Assembly: GCF_937858865.1 (NCBI RefSeq)
Contig: NZ_CALLYO010000030.1
Coordinates: 1 to 30,201, forward strand
Reading direction: 5' to 3'
From: an uncultured Amaricoccus sp.
Lineage (GTDB): Bacteria > Pseudomonadota > Alphaproteobacteria > Rhodobacterales > Rhodobacteraceae
DNA length: 30,201 nt
The position numbers and the translations under genes are program-made. Below the pieces are notes generated by a model, which worked only from the letters and a program-made list of their open reading frames with translations, was not told the origin of the DNA and did not search any database. Below are positions 7,212 through 16,866 of the stretch, one piece after another. Numbering within the stretch: position 1 is the first letter of the stretch; each line of letters starts with the position of its first letter.

Positions 7212-8558
7212 ATGGCGCTCTCGCCGCGGATGGAGCTGCGTCAGAGCCAGTCTCTGGTGATGACGCCGCAGCTTCAGCAGGCGATCAAGCTGCTGCAGAT
7301 GTCGGGCGTCCAGCTCGCCGAGTACCTGGCGACGGAGGTCGAGAAGAACCCGCTGCTCGAACTCGCGCCGCCCCCCGCCGGGGGGGTGCGGCCGGGCGGC
7401 GGCGAGGGGAGCTATCTCGACACGCTGGCCGAGGAGGAGACGCTCTTCGGCCATCTGCGCGCGCAGGTCGGCGCAATGCGTGCGCTGCCGGCGGTGGTGC
7501 AGGCGGCGCTCGCCCTGGTCGATGAGCTGGAGGAGGACGGCTACCTGCGCGTGCCGCTCGCCGAGGTGGCGGCGCGGCATCGGCTGCGGCCGGCCGAGGT
7601 GCTGGCCGGGCTAGAGCTCGTGCAGGCCTGCGAGCCGACGGGGGTCGGGGCGCGCAACCTGAAGGAGTGCCTGGCGCTGCAGCTCGCCGAGCGCGACCGG
7701 CTCGACCCGGCGATGCAGGCGATGCTCGACAACCTGCCGCTGGTGGCGCAGGGCCGGCTCGGCGAGCTCGAGGCGCGCTGCGGCGTGGACGCCGAGGACG
7801 TCGCCGACATGCTGGCCGAGCTTCGCGCGCTCGACCCCCGGCCAGGCCTCCGCTTCGCCCGCGAGACGGTGCAGAGCGCCGTCCCGGACGTCCATGTCCG
7901 CCGCGGGTCCGACGGCGGGTGGGTCGTGGAGCTCAACACGGACGCCCTGCCGCGGGTGCTGACGAACAACGTCTATGCCGCCAGCGTCGGCGGGCACGAC
8001 GCCGGCGCCGCCGCCTTCATCTCCGAATGCCGCGCCAGCGCCCGCTGGCTGGTGCGGAGCCTCGAGCAGCGGGCGCGGACCGTCCTGCGGGTGGCGACCG
8101 AGATCGTCGCGCGGCAGGACCGTTTCTTCCGCACCGGCGTCTCGGAGCTGAAGCCGCTGACCCAGCGGGCGGTGGCGGGAAGCCTCGGGCTGCACGAATC
8201 AACCGTCAGTCGCGTAGCGACGGGAAAGTACATCTCATGCGAACAGGGATGCTTCGACTTCCGCTTCTTCTTCAGCTCGGCGATCCAGGCCGTCGCGGGC
8301 GGCGAGGCCTTCTCCGCGGCGGCGGTCCAGGAGCGCATCCGCGGGCTGGTCCAGGGCGAGCGGCGGCCGGGCAGCCTGTCGGACGACAAGCTCGTCCTTC
8401 TCCTCAAGGGCGAGGGGATTGGTATTGCGCGACGGACGGTCGCCAAATACCGTGAAGGGATGGGCATCCCGTCTTCCGTGGAGCGCCGGCGCCTGAGGAG
8501 CTCGCTTTCCGCTCCCCGAGCGGTGGGGAGTTCTCAGGCCGGCGGCGCACGCGATTGA
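7212..8558 (+). CDS. rpoN: RNA polymerase sigma-54 factor RpoN
   Basis: A 448-residue sigma-54 that directs RNA polymerase to -24/-12 promoters in concert with AAA+ activators. Region I is glutamine/leucine rich (LRQSQSLVMTPQLQQAIKLLQMSG, about 10-33). The core-binding region contains GYLRVPLAEVA and EPTGVGARNLKECL, the DNA-binding helix-turn-helix contains GLHESTVSRVATGKYI, and the C-terminal RpoN box reads ARRTVAKYRE (about 406-415), matching ARRTVAKYR. A tail of roughly 30 residues after the RpoN box is longer than usual and low in conservation. It lies between lptB and hpf-ptsN, the classic neighbourhood. A TTGACA overlaps its stop codon and may be part of an hpf promoter. Confidence 0.95.
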   Translation: MALSPRMELRQSQSLVMTPQLQQAIKLLQMSGVQLAEYLATEVEKNPLLELAPPPAGGVRPGGGEGSYLDTLAEEETLFGHLRAQVGAMRALPAVVQAALALVDELEEDGYLRVPLAEVAARHRLRPAEVLAGLELVQACEPTGVGARNLKECLALQLAERDRLDPAMQAMLDNLPLVAQGRLGELEARCGVDAEDVADMLAELRALDPRPGLRFARETVQSAVPDVHVRRGSDGGWVVELNTDALPRVLTNNVYAASVGGHDAGAAAFISECRASARWLVRSLEQRARTVLRVATEIVARQDRFFRTGVSELKPLTQRAVAGSLGLHESTVSRVATGKYISCEQGCFDFRFFFSSAIQAVAGGEAFSAAAVQERIRGLVQGERRPGSLSDDKLVLLLKGEGIGIARRTVAKYREGMGIPSSVERRRLRSSLSAPRAVGSSQAGGARD

Positions 8559-8583
8559 CAATGGAATCCGAGCCGTCCATAGG
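8555..8583 (+). promoter_or_regulatory. Candidate internal promoter for hpf-ptsN
   Basis: A perfect TTGACA (8555-8560) overlaps the rpoN stop codon and is followed by a 17-bp spacer and CATAGG (8578-8583). It would give a leader of about 50 nt before the hpf ATG. The -35 is exact; the -10 matches three of six positions. Independent control of the hibernation factor in stress or stationary phase would make sense, but this is inference. Confidence 0.4.
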
Positions 8584-8638
8584 GACCGCCGAAACGCGGC
8601 GGAGCCGGATGAGTGGTCGGGGAAAGCGGGGCGACGCT

Positions 8639-9214
8639 ATGCGCATTCAGGTCAGCGGCAAACAGATCGATATCGGCGAGGCCTTGCGGCAGCATGTCGA
8701 GGATCGCCTCGGCGAGGCGGTGTCGAAGTACTTCGACCGCCCGGTCGAGGCCGTGGTGACCTTCTCGAAGGAGGGGCACCTCTTCGTCACCGATTCCTCG
8801 GTGCATCTGCCGACCGGCATGAAGGCGCAGGCCACGGCGCGGGCGGAGGAGATCTATGCCTCCTTCGACGGGGCGGTGGAGCGGATGGACAAGCAGCTCC
8901 GCCGGTACAAGCGCCGGCTGAAGGACCACCACCGCGACCGGCAGGACCCGATTGAAGCCATAGGTGCCTCGTCCTACATACTTGCCGGGGAAGGAGACGA
9001 GGGGGAGGGCGAACCCGCCAGCCTGCAGCCAGTCATCGTTGCCGAGACGGAGACCCAGGTCCAGCTGCTGTCCGTCGGCGAGGCGGTGATGCAGATGGAG
9101 CTGGCCGGGGCCGATCTTCTGGTCTTCCGCAACGAGGCGCACGGCGGGGTCAACGTCGTGCACCGGCGGCAGGACGGAAACATCGGCTGGATCGACCCCC
9201 GCCGCCCCCTCTGA
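8639..9214 (+). CDS. hpf: Ribosome hibernation promoting factor, long form
   Basis: A 191-residue protein that binds the 30S decoding region and drives 100S dimer formation in slow growth. The N-terminal S30AE domain (1-100) has IQVSGKQIDIGEALRQHVEDRL, the family TFSKEGHLFVTDSSVHL and a basic patch YKRRLKDHHRD. After an acidic linker (GEGDEGEGE) comes the C-terminal dimerisation domain (about 130-191) with VIVAETETQVQLLSVGEAVMQMEL, DLLVFRNEAHGGVNVVHRRQDGNIGWIDP. The presence of this domain defines long HPF. I chose the ATG at 8639 because family members begin MRIQVSGK; an upstream frame from 8555 adds unrelated sequence. Confidence 0.92.
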   Translation: MRIQVSGKQIDIGEALRQHVEDRLGEAVSKYFDRPVEAVVTFSKEGHLFVTDSSVHLPTGMKAQATARAEEIYASFDGAVERMDKQLRRYKRRLKDHHRDRQDPIEAIGASSYILAGEGDEGEGEPASLQPVIVAETETQVQLLSVGEAVMQMELAGADLLVFRNEAHGGVNVVHRRQDGNIGWIDPRRPL

Positions 9215-9244
9215 GGGGCGAGGGGTCAAGAGGAGTTCCGGTCC

Positions 9245-9709
9245 ATGGAGCTATCGGAGATCATCGGCATCGAGGCCGTTCGCGCGCCCGTCAAGGCGAC
9301 GAGCAAGAAGCGGCTGCTGCAGGATCTCGCGGAAATGGCGGAGGCCGTCTACGGGCTGCCGTCGGAGACCGTCTATCGCGCGCTGATGGATCGCGAGGCA
9401 CTGGGGCCGACGGGCGTCGGCCGCGGCGTGGCGATTCCGCATGCCCGCTTCGCGGGGGTGGGGACCGTGCTCGGGCTCTTCGTGCGCCTGGAGAAGCCGG
9501 TCGACTTCGAGTCGATCGACCGGCAGCCGGTCGATCTGGTCTTCGCGCTCTTCGCGCCGGAATCGGCCGGGGCGGAGCATCTCAAGGCGCTGGCCCGGGT
9601 GTCGCGGACGCTCCGCAGCGAGGCGGTCTGCGCCAAGCTCCGCTCGACCTTCGACCCTTCGGCGCTCTACGCGATCCTGACCGACGGCAAGGCGGAGCAG
9701 GCCGCCTGA
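9245..9709 (+). CDS. ptsN: PTS IIA-like nitrogen regulatory protein PtsN (EIIA-Ntr)
   Basis: A 154-residue cytosolic phosphocarrier of the regulatory PTS-Ntr chain. The phospho-accepting histidine is in GRGVAIPHAR near residue 66. The rest fits EIIA of the fructose/mannitol fold (ALMDREALGPTGVGRG, LGLFVRLEKPVDFESID, DLVFALFAPES, HLKALARVSRTLR). AGGAG (9231-9235) lies nine bases before the ATG. It is the last gene of the plus-strand block and closes the rpoN-hpf-ptsN arrangement; a 10-bp perfect stem follows 12 bp after the stop. Confidence 0.94.
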   Translation: MELSEIIGIEAVRAPVKATSKKRLLQDLAEMAEAVYGLPSETVYRALMDREALGPTGVGRGVAIPHARFAGVGTVLGLFVRLEKPVDFESIDRQPVDLVFALFAPESAGAEHLKALARVSRTLRSEAVCAKLRSTFDPSALYAILTDGKAEQAA

Positions 9710-9720
9710 CCGTGACCCGT

Positions 9721-9748
9721 GCGGGTGTCTTGCACGCCAGACACCCGC
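9721..9748. terminator. Hairpin between convergent ptsN and galU
   Basis: GCGGGTGTCT and AGACACCCGC form a perfect 10-bp stem around an eight-base loop, placed between two convergent stop codons. No T-run follows on either strand, so it is either a weak bidirectional intrinsic terminator or an RNA 3'-end stabiliser. Confidence 0.6.
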
Positions 9749-9803
9749 CAAGAGACTGATATTGCTGGAATATCTGGTCGCGTTAGCCGGAGGGAAACCT
9801 TCG

Positions 9804-10724
9804 TTAGCGGCTGCCGGCAGCCGCCTTCCCCGGTGCGCCCGTCTCGCTGCAGACGAAGGAGCGCAGGAAGTCGCGGAACTCGTCCCGCAGCTCGGGCCGG
9901 GCCAGGCCGAAGGCGACGGTGGCCTGGAGATAGCCGGGCTGGGTGCCGCAGTCGAAGCGGCGGCCCTCGAAGCGAAAGGCCCTCACGTCCCTGCCGGCGG
10001 CGATCTCGGCGGCGATCGCGTCGGTGAGCTGGATCTCACCGCCGGCCCCCGCCTCGACGTCGTCGAGGTTGCGCAGCACCTGCGGCGTCAGGATGTAGCG
10101 GCCGATCACCGCCATGTTCGAGGGCGCGACCTCGGGCCTCGGCTTCTCCACCATGCTCCTGACCGGCATCGAGGCGGCTCCGGTCGAGGTGTCCACATCG
10201 ACGATGCCGTAGGAGGAGACGCTCTCGCGCGCGACCTCCATGGTCGCGACCATGTTGCCGCCGGTCTCGGCGTGGGCCTCGATCATCTGCTGCAGGCAGG
10301 GCTTCTCGGCGTCGATCACGTCGTCGGGCAGCATGACCGCGAAGGGCTCGTCGCCGATCAGCCGGCGCGCGCACCAGACCGCGTGGCCGAGCCCGCGGCG
10401 CTCGTGCTGCCGGACGTAGGCGACGGCGCCGCTCTCCATGTCGGTCTGCTTCAGCGTGTCGAGGAGCCTGGTCTTGTTGCCCTCGCGCAGCGCCGCCTCG
10501 AGCTCGGGGGCGCTGTCGAAATAGTCCTCGAGCGCGCTCTTGCCGCGGGAGGTGATGAAGATGAACTCGCTGATCCCGGCGGCGCGCGCCTCGTCGATCG
10601 CGTACTGGATCAGCGGGCGGTCGACGAGCGGCAGGATCTCCTTCGGGACAGACTTGGTGGCAGGCAGGAAGCGCGTGCCGAACCCCGCGACCGGAAAGAC
10701 CGCTTTCGTCACCCTGTTGGCCAT
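9804..10724 (-). CDS. galU: UTP-glucose-1-phosphate uridylyltransferase GalU
   Basis: A 306-residue nucleotidyltransferase making UDP-glucose for envelope and exopolysaccharide synthesis. The nucleotide-binding motif GFGTRFLPATKSVPKE (about 14-29) and LPLVDRPLIQYAIDEA are diagnostic. Further family segments are ITSRGKSALEDYFD, LPDDVIDAEKPCLQQM, YGIVDVD, MVEKPRPEVAPSNMAVIGRYIL, EIQLTDAIAAE and FDCGTQPGYLQA. I start at the ATG at 10722-10724 (MANRVTKAVFPVAG), which matches family N-termini; an upstream open extension of 26 residues is not conserved. The gene follows kdsB after a 128-bp gap holding a candidate promoter. Confidence 0.94.
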   Translation of the reverse strand: MANRVTKAVFPVAGFGTRFLPATKSVPKEILPLVDRPLIQYAIDEARAAGISEFIFITSRGKSALEDYFDSAPELEAALREGNKTRLLDTLKQTDMESGAVAYVRQHERRGLGHAVWCARRLIGDEPFAVMLPDDVIDAEKPCLQQMIEAHAETGGNMVATMEVARESVSSYGIVDVDTSTGAASMPVRSMVEKPRPEVAPSNMAVIGRYILTPQVLRNLDDVEAGAGGEIQLTDAIAAEIAAGRDVRAFRFEGRRFDCGTQPGYLQATVAFGLARPELRDEFRDFLRSFVCSETGAPGKAAAGSR

Positions 10725-10795
10725 GAAATCTCGCTCCAGATCTGGTCGCGGACCGGGGTCTCGTTTCGCGCGGCACTCTAGCCGCCGGTCTGCGA

Positions 10796-10824
10796 AATAC
10801 AATCACGCACTCGTTCGACGGCAA
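10796..10824 (-). promoter_or_regulatory. Candidate galU promoter
   Basis: On the minus strand TTGCCG (10819-10824), a 17-bp spacer and TGTATT (10796-10801) lie about 70 bp ahead of the galU ATG. The gap also holds two tandem GTGAACC words near 10836-10858. Matches are partial, so this is a suggestion only. Confidence 0.33.
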
Positions 10825-10852
10825 CCTGCCGCCAAGGTTCACCGTGCCCGGT

Positions 10853-11662
10853 TCACGGCAGGCCGAGCCGCGCGAGGATCGCCTCGATGCGCGGCACGTC
10901 GGTCGGGTTGTTGAGCTCCCAGAAGGCACGGCCGAGCGCCTCGACCTCGACGCAGCGGACGGGCACGCCGCTCTCCATGAAACGGAGCTGCTCGAGCCCC
11001 TCCCAGGTCTCGAGCGGGCCCATCGGCCACTCGGGATAGGGATCGAGCGCCGCCCGCCGGTAGGCATAGACGCCGACATGGTGGAAGACCGGGATCTCCT
11101 CCTCCGGGCCGAGGGCGCGGCCGGTATAGGGGATGACCTCCTTGGAGAAGTAGAGCGCCCGGCCCGCGCGGTCGAAGACGGCGGTGGTGGCGCCGACCCG
11201 GCCGTTGCGCCGGTCCTCGAGGAAGCCCGCCAGCGTTTCGGCGTCGCAGCGCAGCACCGGCGTCGCGACGAGGCTGGCCGGGTCGGCGCGCATCGCCTCG
11301 ACCAGCGCCTCGACGAACCAGGGCGGGGTGAGCGGCGCGTCGCCCTGGAGGTTGACGACGATGTCGTCCGCGCCGGCGAGGTCGCGCGCCACCAGCGCGC
11401 AGCGCTCGGTGCCGTTGCGGCAGGTGTCGGGCGTCATCGCCACCTCGGCGCCGAAGCCGCGGGCGGCCTCGGCGATGCGCTCGTCGTCGGTCGCGACGAT
11501 GACGTGGTCCACGCGGCCCGCGCCGGCGACCGAGCGGGCCGCCTCCCAGCTGCGGCGGATCAGGCTGCGCCGCTCGCCGGTGGCGCCGGCGAGCTCGACG
11601 AGCGGCTTGCCGGGATAGCGGGTCGAGGCGTAGCGCGCCGGGATGACGACGAGAACGGCCAC
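10853..11662 (-). CDS. kdsB: 3-deoxy-manno-octulosonate cytidylyltransferase KdsB
   Basis: A 269-residue enzyme that activates Kdo to CMP-Kdo for lipid A core assembly. The N-terminal motif VVIPARYASTRYPGKPL (about 5-21) is the KdsB nucleotide-binding loop. It is followed by VDHVIVATDDERIAEAA, TCRNGTERCA, the catalytic VNLQGDAPLTPP, and KEVIPYTGR, HHVGVYAYRRAAL and LRFMESGVPVRCVEV. Translation starts at GTG (11660-11662), three bases after the cysQ stop, so the two are co-transcribed. Together with kpsF it provides two of the steps to CMP-Kdo within this window. Confidence 0.93.
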   Translation of the reverse strand: MAVLVVIPARYASTRYPGKPLVELAGATGERRSLIRRSWEAARSVAGAGRVDHVIVATDDERIAEAARGFGAEVAMTPDTCRNGTERCALVARDLAGADDIVVNLQGDAPLTPPWFVEALVEAMRADPASLVATPVLRCDAETLAGFLEDRRNGRVGATTAVFDRAGRALYFSKEVIPYTGRALGPEEEIPVFHHVGVYAYRRAALDPYPEWPMGPLETWEGLEQLRFMESGVPVRCVEVEALGRAFWELNNPTDVPRIEAILARLGLP

Positions 11663-11665
11663 CGG

Positions 11666-12460
11666 TCAGCCCGCGATGAGCTCGATGCCGGGTGCGCAGG
11701 CGATGAAGAAGGGGTTCTCGAAGCCGGCCTTGCCGTAGGCGAGCGGCGCGTGGTCGTCGAAGCGCACCACCTTGCCGCCGGCGCCGAGGAGCACCGCCTG
11801 GCCGGCGGCGGTGTCCCATTCCATCGTCCGCCCGAGCCGGGGATAGAGGTCGGCCTCGCCGGCGGCGACCAGGCAGAACTTGAGCGAGGAGCCGGCCGAG
11901 CGGAAGTCGCCGACCGAGTAGCGGGCGATATAGTCGTCGGTCGCCTTGTCGCGGTGCGACTTGGAGGCGACGACGACGAGCGCCGCCGGGTCGGGCCGGC
12001 CGACGCGAAGCGGGGTGAGCGCGCCGGGGGTGGCGCCGAAGGGCGCGGCTTCCTCCTGCGACCGGCCGGCGGCGTCGGTATAGAAGAGCCGGTCCTTTGC
12101 CGGGGCGTAGACCACGCCGCGGGTCGGGACGCCGTCCTCGATCAGCGCGATGTTCACGGTGAAGTCGCCGCGGCGCTGTACGAATTCCTTGGTGCCGTCG
12201 AGCGGGTCGACCAGGAAGAAGACCGGCGCCTGCACGCCGTGGCTCTCGGCCTGCTCCTCGGTCACGACCGGGATCTCGGGAAAGGCGGCGGCGAGGCCGC
12301 GCGAGATGATGCGGTCGGCGCGCTCGTCCGCCTCGGTGACCGGCGAGGCGTCGGCCTTCGAGCGGACCTCGAAGTCGGCGCCGTCATAGACCTGCATGAT
12401 GGCCGCCCCGGCGTCGAGCGCGAGCTGGCGGATGGTCGGGACGATGCGGGCGTAGTCCAT
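11666..12460 (-). CDS. cysQ: 3'(2'),5'-bisphosphate nucleotidase CysQ
   Basis: A 264-residue Mg2+-dependent phosphatase of the inositol monophosphatase superfamily that removes PAP, a by-product of sulfate assimilation and acyl-carrier-protein modification. Motifs: TEADERAD (about 42-49), EEQAE, the metal site DPLDGTKEFVQRRGDFTVNIALIE (about 86-109) and EWDTAAGQAVLLGAGG (about 215-230). The ATG at 12458-12460 has GGAGT six bases upstream. It heads the cysQ-kdsB(-galU) unit. Confidence 0.9.
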   Translation of the reverse strand: MDYARIVPTIRQLALDAGAAIMQVYDGADFEVRSKADASPVTEADERADRIISRGLAAAFPEIPVVTEEQAESHGVQAPVFFLVDPLDGTKEFVQRRGDFTVNIALIEDGVPTRGVVYAPAKDRLFYTDAAGRSQEEAAPFGATPGALTPLRVGRPDPAALVVVASKSHRDKATDDYIARYSVGDFRSAGSSLKFCLVAAGEADLYPRLGRTMEWDTAAGQAVLLGAGGKVVRFDDHAPLAYGKAGFENPFFIACAPGIELIAG

Positions 12461-12493
12461 GGGTACTCCGTTACTCCGTGACGAACGGGTGCC

Positions 12494-12522
12494 GGTATGG
12501 ACCGCGCCGGGCCGCTTTGCAA
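12494..12522 (-). promoter_or_regulatory. Candidate cysQ-kdsB promoter
   Basis: On the minus strand TTGCAA (12517-12522), a 17-bp spacer and CATACC (12494-12499) lie about 35 bp upstream of the cysQ ATG. Just before the ATG there are two ACTCCGT words eight bases apart (about 12464-12478). The gap between cysQ and the divergent permease gene is 142 bp. Confidence 0.33.
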
Positions 12523-12602
12523 ACCCCGAGTGGGACTTGCGCTTGACCCGAGCCGCCCTTGGGGGGACGCTCGTTCCGCGATGATCGCAGGGAGGGACAA
12601 GG

Positions 12603-14075
12603 ATGGCCACCACCGCATCGCCGGCGACCCCGCAGCACGCCACCCCGCACGAGACCGAGCTCAACCGGGTGATGGGGCCGAAGCTCCTTCTCCTGTTCAT
12701 CGTCGGCGACATCCTCGGGACCGGGGTCTATGCGCTGACCGGCACCGTCGCCGGCGAGGTGGGCGGGGCGGCCTGGGCGCCCTTCCTGGTCGCCTTCGCC
12801 GTCGCGACGATCACCGCGCTCTCCTATCTCGAGCTCGTCACCCGCTATCCGCAGGCGGCCGGCGCCGCGCTCTACACCCACCGCGCCTTCGGCGTGCACT
12901 TCCTGACCTTCCTCGTCGCCTTCACCGTGATGTGCTCGGGGATCACCTCGGCCTCGACGGCGTCGAACGCCTTCGCGGGCTTCCTCTCCGACGGCTTCGG
13001 CCTCGGCTTCGAGGCGGGCAGCGCCGGCATCCTCGCCCTGGCGCTCGGCTTCATGGTGATCGTCGCCGCGGTCAACTTCCGCGGCGTCGGCGAGAGCGTG
13101 AAGGCGAACGTGGTGCTGACCTGCGTCGAGCTCTCGGGCCTGCTGATGATCATCCTGATCGGCTTCTGGGCGATGAGCCAGGGGCGGGCCGACTTCTCCG
13201 AGGTGATGATCTTCCGCTCGTCGGAGGAGAAGGGCGCCTTCATGGCGCTGACCGCGGCCACCTCGCTCGCCTTCTTCGCGATGGTGGGGTTCGAGGACTC
13301 GGTCAACATGGCCGAGGAGTGCACCGACCCGGTGCGCGACTTCCCGCGGATGATGCTGACCGGGCTCGGCATCACCGGGCTCATCTATGTCCTCGTTTCG
13401 ATCTGCGCCGTGGCGCTGGTGCCGGTCGGCGACCTGGTCGATCCCGCCAAGGGCTCGGCGCTCACCCAGGTGGTGCGGGCGGGCGCCCCGGGGCTGCCCT
13501 TCGACAGGATCTTCCCCTTCATCGGCATGTTCGCAGTGGCGAACTCGGCGCTCATCAACATGCTGATGGCGAGCCGGCTGCTCTACGGGCTGGCGCGGCA
13601 GGGGGTGCTGCCGCACGTGCTCGGGACGGTGCATCCCACCCGCCGCACGCCCTGGGTGTCGATCCTCTTCACCACGGCGATCGCCTTCGGGCTCATCTAC
13701 TTCGTGGTGACGAACAGCCAGGCGCAGGCGATCAGCCTGCTCGGCGGCACGACGGCGCTGCTGCTGCTCTGCGTCTTCACCATCGTCAACATCGCGCTGC
13801 TCGTGCTGCGCAGCCAGGCGGTCGGCCACGCCCACTTCCGCGCGCCCCGCTGGGTGCCCTGGGTCGGCGCGGCGAGCTGCGCCTATCTCGCCGGGCCCTG
13901 GGCGCGCAGCGCGGCGCAGCTGCCGCAGTACCGGATCGCCGCCTGGCTGCTCGGGATCGGGGTTCTGCTCTGGGCGCTGACCTGGGCGTGGAACCACTTC
14001 ATGCGCCACCGCCCCGTCGAGCTCGAGCATCCGGAGGAACTCGCCGAGCATCACGGCAGCGGGCCGACCAACTGA
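12603..14075 (+). CDS. APC superfamily amino acid permease
   Basis: A 490-residue polytopic transporter with about 12 hydrophobic segments. The APC signature is visible in TM1 (LLLLFIVGDILGTGVYALTGTVAGEVGGAAW, about 28-58), ATITALSYLELVTRYPQAAGAALYTHRAFG, and the TM6 region AFFAMVGFEDSVNMAEECTDPVRDFPRMM. The wording of TM6 and the loop after it resembles cationic or broad-range amino acid transporters, but the substrate is not certain. GGAGGG lies eight bases upstream of the ATG. It stands alone, divergent from cysQ and convergent with alkB, whose stop is six bases away. Confidence 0.85.
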   Translation: MATTASPATPQHATPHETELNRVMGPKLLLLFIVGDILGTGVYALTGTVAGEVGGAAWAPFLVAFAVATITALSYLELVTRYPQAAGAALYTHRAFGVHFLTFLVAFTVMCSGITSASTASNAFAGFLSDGFGLGFEAGSAGILALALGFMVIVAAVNFRGVGESVKANVVLTCVELSGLLMIILIGFWAMSQGRADFSEVMIFRSSEEKGAFMALTAATSLAFFAMVGFEDSVNMAEECTDPVRDFPRMMLTGLGITGLIYVLVSICAVALVPVGDLVDPAKGSALTQVVRAGAPGLPFDRIFPFIGMFAVANSALINMLMASRLLYGLARQGVLPHVLGTVHPTRRTPWVSILFTTAIAFGLIYFVVTNSQAQAISLLGGTTALLLLCVFTIVNIALLVLRSQAVGHAHFRAPRWVPWVGAASCAYLAGPWARSAAQLPQYRIAAWLLGIGVLLWALTWAWNHFMRHRPVELEHPEELAEHHGSGPTN

Positions 14076-14081
14076 GCGGCG

Positions 14082-14690
14082 TCAGTCGACCACGCGGCAG
14101 GTGAGGTTGATCCGCCCGCCCTCGGGCAGCAGCGTCGAGCTGCCGGCGCGGATGCGGTCGATGCCGTGGTAGGCGAGGCGCGCCGGGCCACCGAAGACGA
14201 CGACGTCGCCCGATTCGAGAAGGACGGTCGAGGTCGGGTCCCTGCGGCTCGGGCCGCCCATGCGGAAGAGGGCGCTGTCGCCGAGGCTGATCGAGAGAAC
14301 GGGGAAGGAGAAGTCCTTCTCGTCCGCGTCGCGGTGCATGCCCATCCGCGCGGTCGCGGCGTAGTGGTTGACCAGGCAGCAGTCGGGGTCGCGCCCGGCC
14401 GGGACGAGGGCGCGCCAGACCGCGAGCACGGAGGCCGGGATCGGCGGCCAGGGGACGCCGGAGGGGTGGCGGTCGACGTAGCGGTAGCCGCTGCGGTCGG
14501 TGAACCAGCCGTAGCGCCCCGCAGAGGTCATGCGCACGCTCATCGGCCTGCCCCAGGGGGTGAGCGGGGCGAAGAAAGGCGCCGCCGCGGCGACGGCGCG
14601 GATGTCGGCGGCCATCGCCGCCTGGGCGGCGGGGTCGAGCCAGCCCTTGCGGATCTCGAAGCCGCCCATGGAGACCGTCGGCCGGATCAT
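14082..14690 (-). CDS. alkB: AlkB-family 2-oxoglutarate/Fe(II) dioxygenase
   Basis: A 202-residue DNA/RNA demethylase that oxidatively removes 1-methyladenine and 3-methylcytosine lesions. Iron ligands are visible in MGMHRDADE (H and D) and AYHGIDRI (distal H), and the 2-oxoglutarate arginines in RINLTCRVVD at the C-terminus. The substrate-site block PWPPIPASVLAVW, CCLVNHYAATARMGMH and ISLGDSALFRMGG is typical of AlkB. The start ATG at 14688-14690 gives MIRPTVSMGGFEIRKGWLD; an in-frame ATG seven codons on is an alternative. It is transcribed divergently from dnaK. Confidence 0.9.
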   Translation of the reverse strand: MIRPTVSMGGFEIRKGWLDPAAQAAMAADIRAVAAAAPFFAPLTPWGRPMSVRMTSAGRYGWFTDRSGYRYVDRHPSGVPWPPIPASVLAVWRALVPAGRDPDCCLVNHYAATARMGMHRDADEKDFSFPVLSISLGDSALFRMGGPSRRDPTSTVLLESGDVVVFGGPARLAYHGIDRIRAGSSTLLPEGGRINLTCRVVD

Positions 14691-14734
14691 CGCGCATTCC
14701 CCCGGAAAAAGCCCGCCGGCGGTCCGGCCGCCTG

Positions 14735-14763
14735 CTTGCGAGCGAAAAACCCGGCTCCTATAT
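14735..14763 (+). promoter_or_regulatory. dnaK: Heat-shock (RpoH-like) promoter of dnaK
   Basis: CTTGCG (14735-14740), a 16-bp spacer and CCTATAT (14757-14763) match the alphaproteobacterial RpoH pattern CTTG...CYTAT. TTGCGA with TATATA at 17-bp spacing is an overlapping housekeeping-type reading. The leader to the dnaK ATG would be about 105 nt. No CIRCE inverted repeat is present. Confidence 0.6.
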
Positions 14764-14873
14764 AGCCTGCAACCGCTGATCCGCACGCGCCCGTGAGGAT
14801 CGGATCCAGGGATGACGGGCGGGTGCCTCCTTGCCGGGCCAGCCCGTGAAATCGCCGCTTGAAAGGATCGTGC

Positions 14874-16796
<1,923 letters not shown>

Positions 16797-16814
16797 TCCG
16801 CGAGGATAGCTGGG

Positions 16815-16838
16815 ATGGCCCCCGGATCCGGGGGCCAT
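16815..16838. terminator. Palindromic hairpin between dnaK and dnaJ
   Basis: ATGGCCCCCG-GATC-CGGGGGCCAT is a perfect 24-base palindrome 18 bases after the dnaK stop, followed by TTCGTCGTTT. It probably acts as a partial terminator or 3'-end protector giving more DnaK than DnaJ, a known pattern in dnaKJ operons. Confidence 0.6.
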
Positions 16839-16866
16839 TTCGTCGTTTGACGGGAACGGATCCGGG

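Noticed and set aside
9781..9808. CGTTAGC direct repeat spaced 21 bp near the galU stop
   Set aside because: Two 7-mers only, one overlapping the stop codon, with no associated promoter on either strand.
12471..14054. A 527-codon minus-strand frame opposite the APC permease
   Set aside because: Composition is Arg/Glu/Asp-rich with no domain; it is the antisense of a clear membrane transporter with a good ribosome site.
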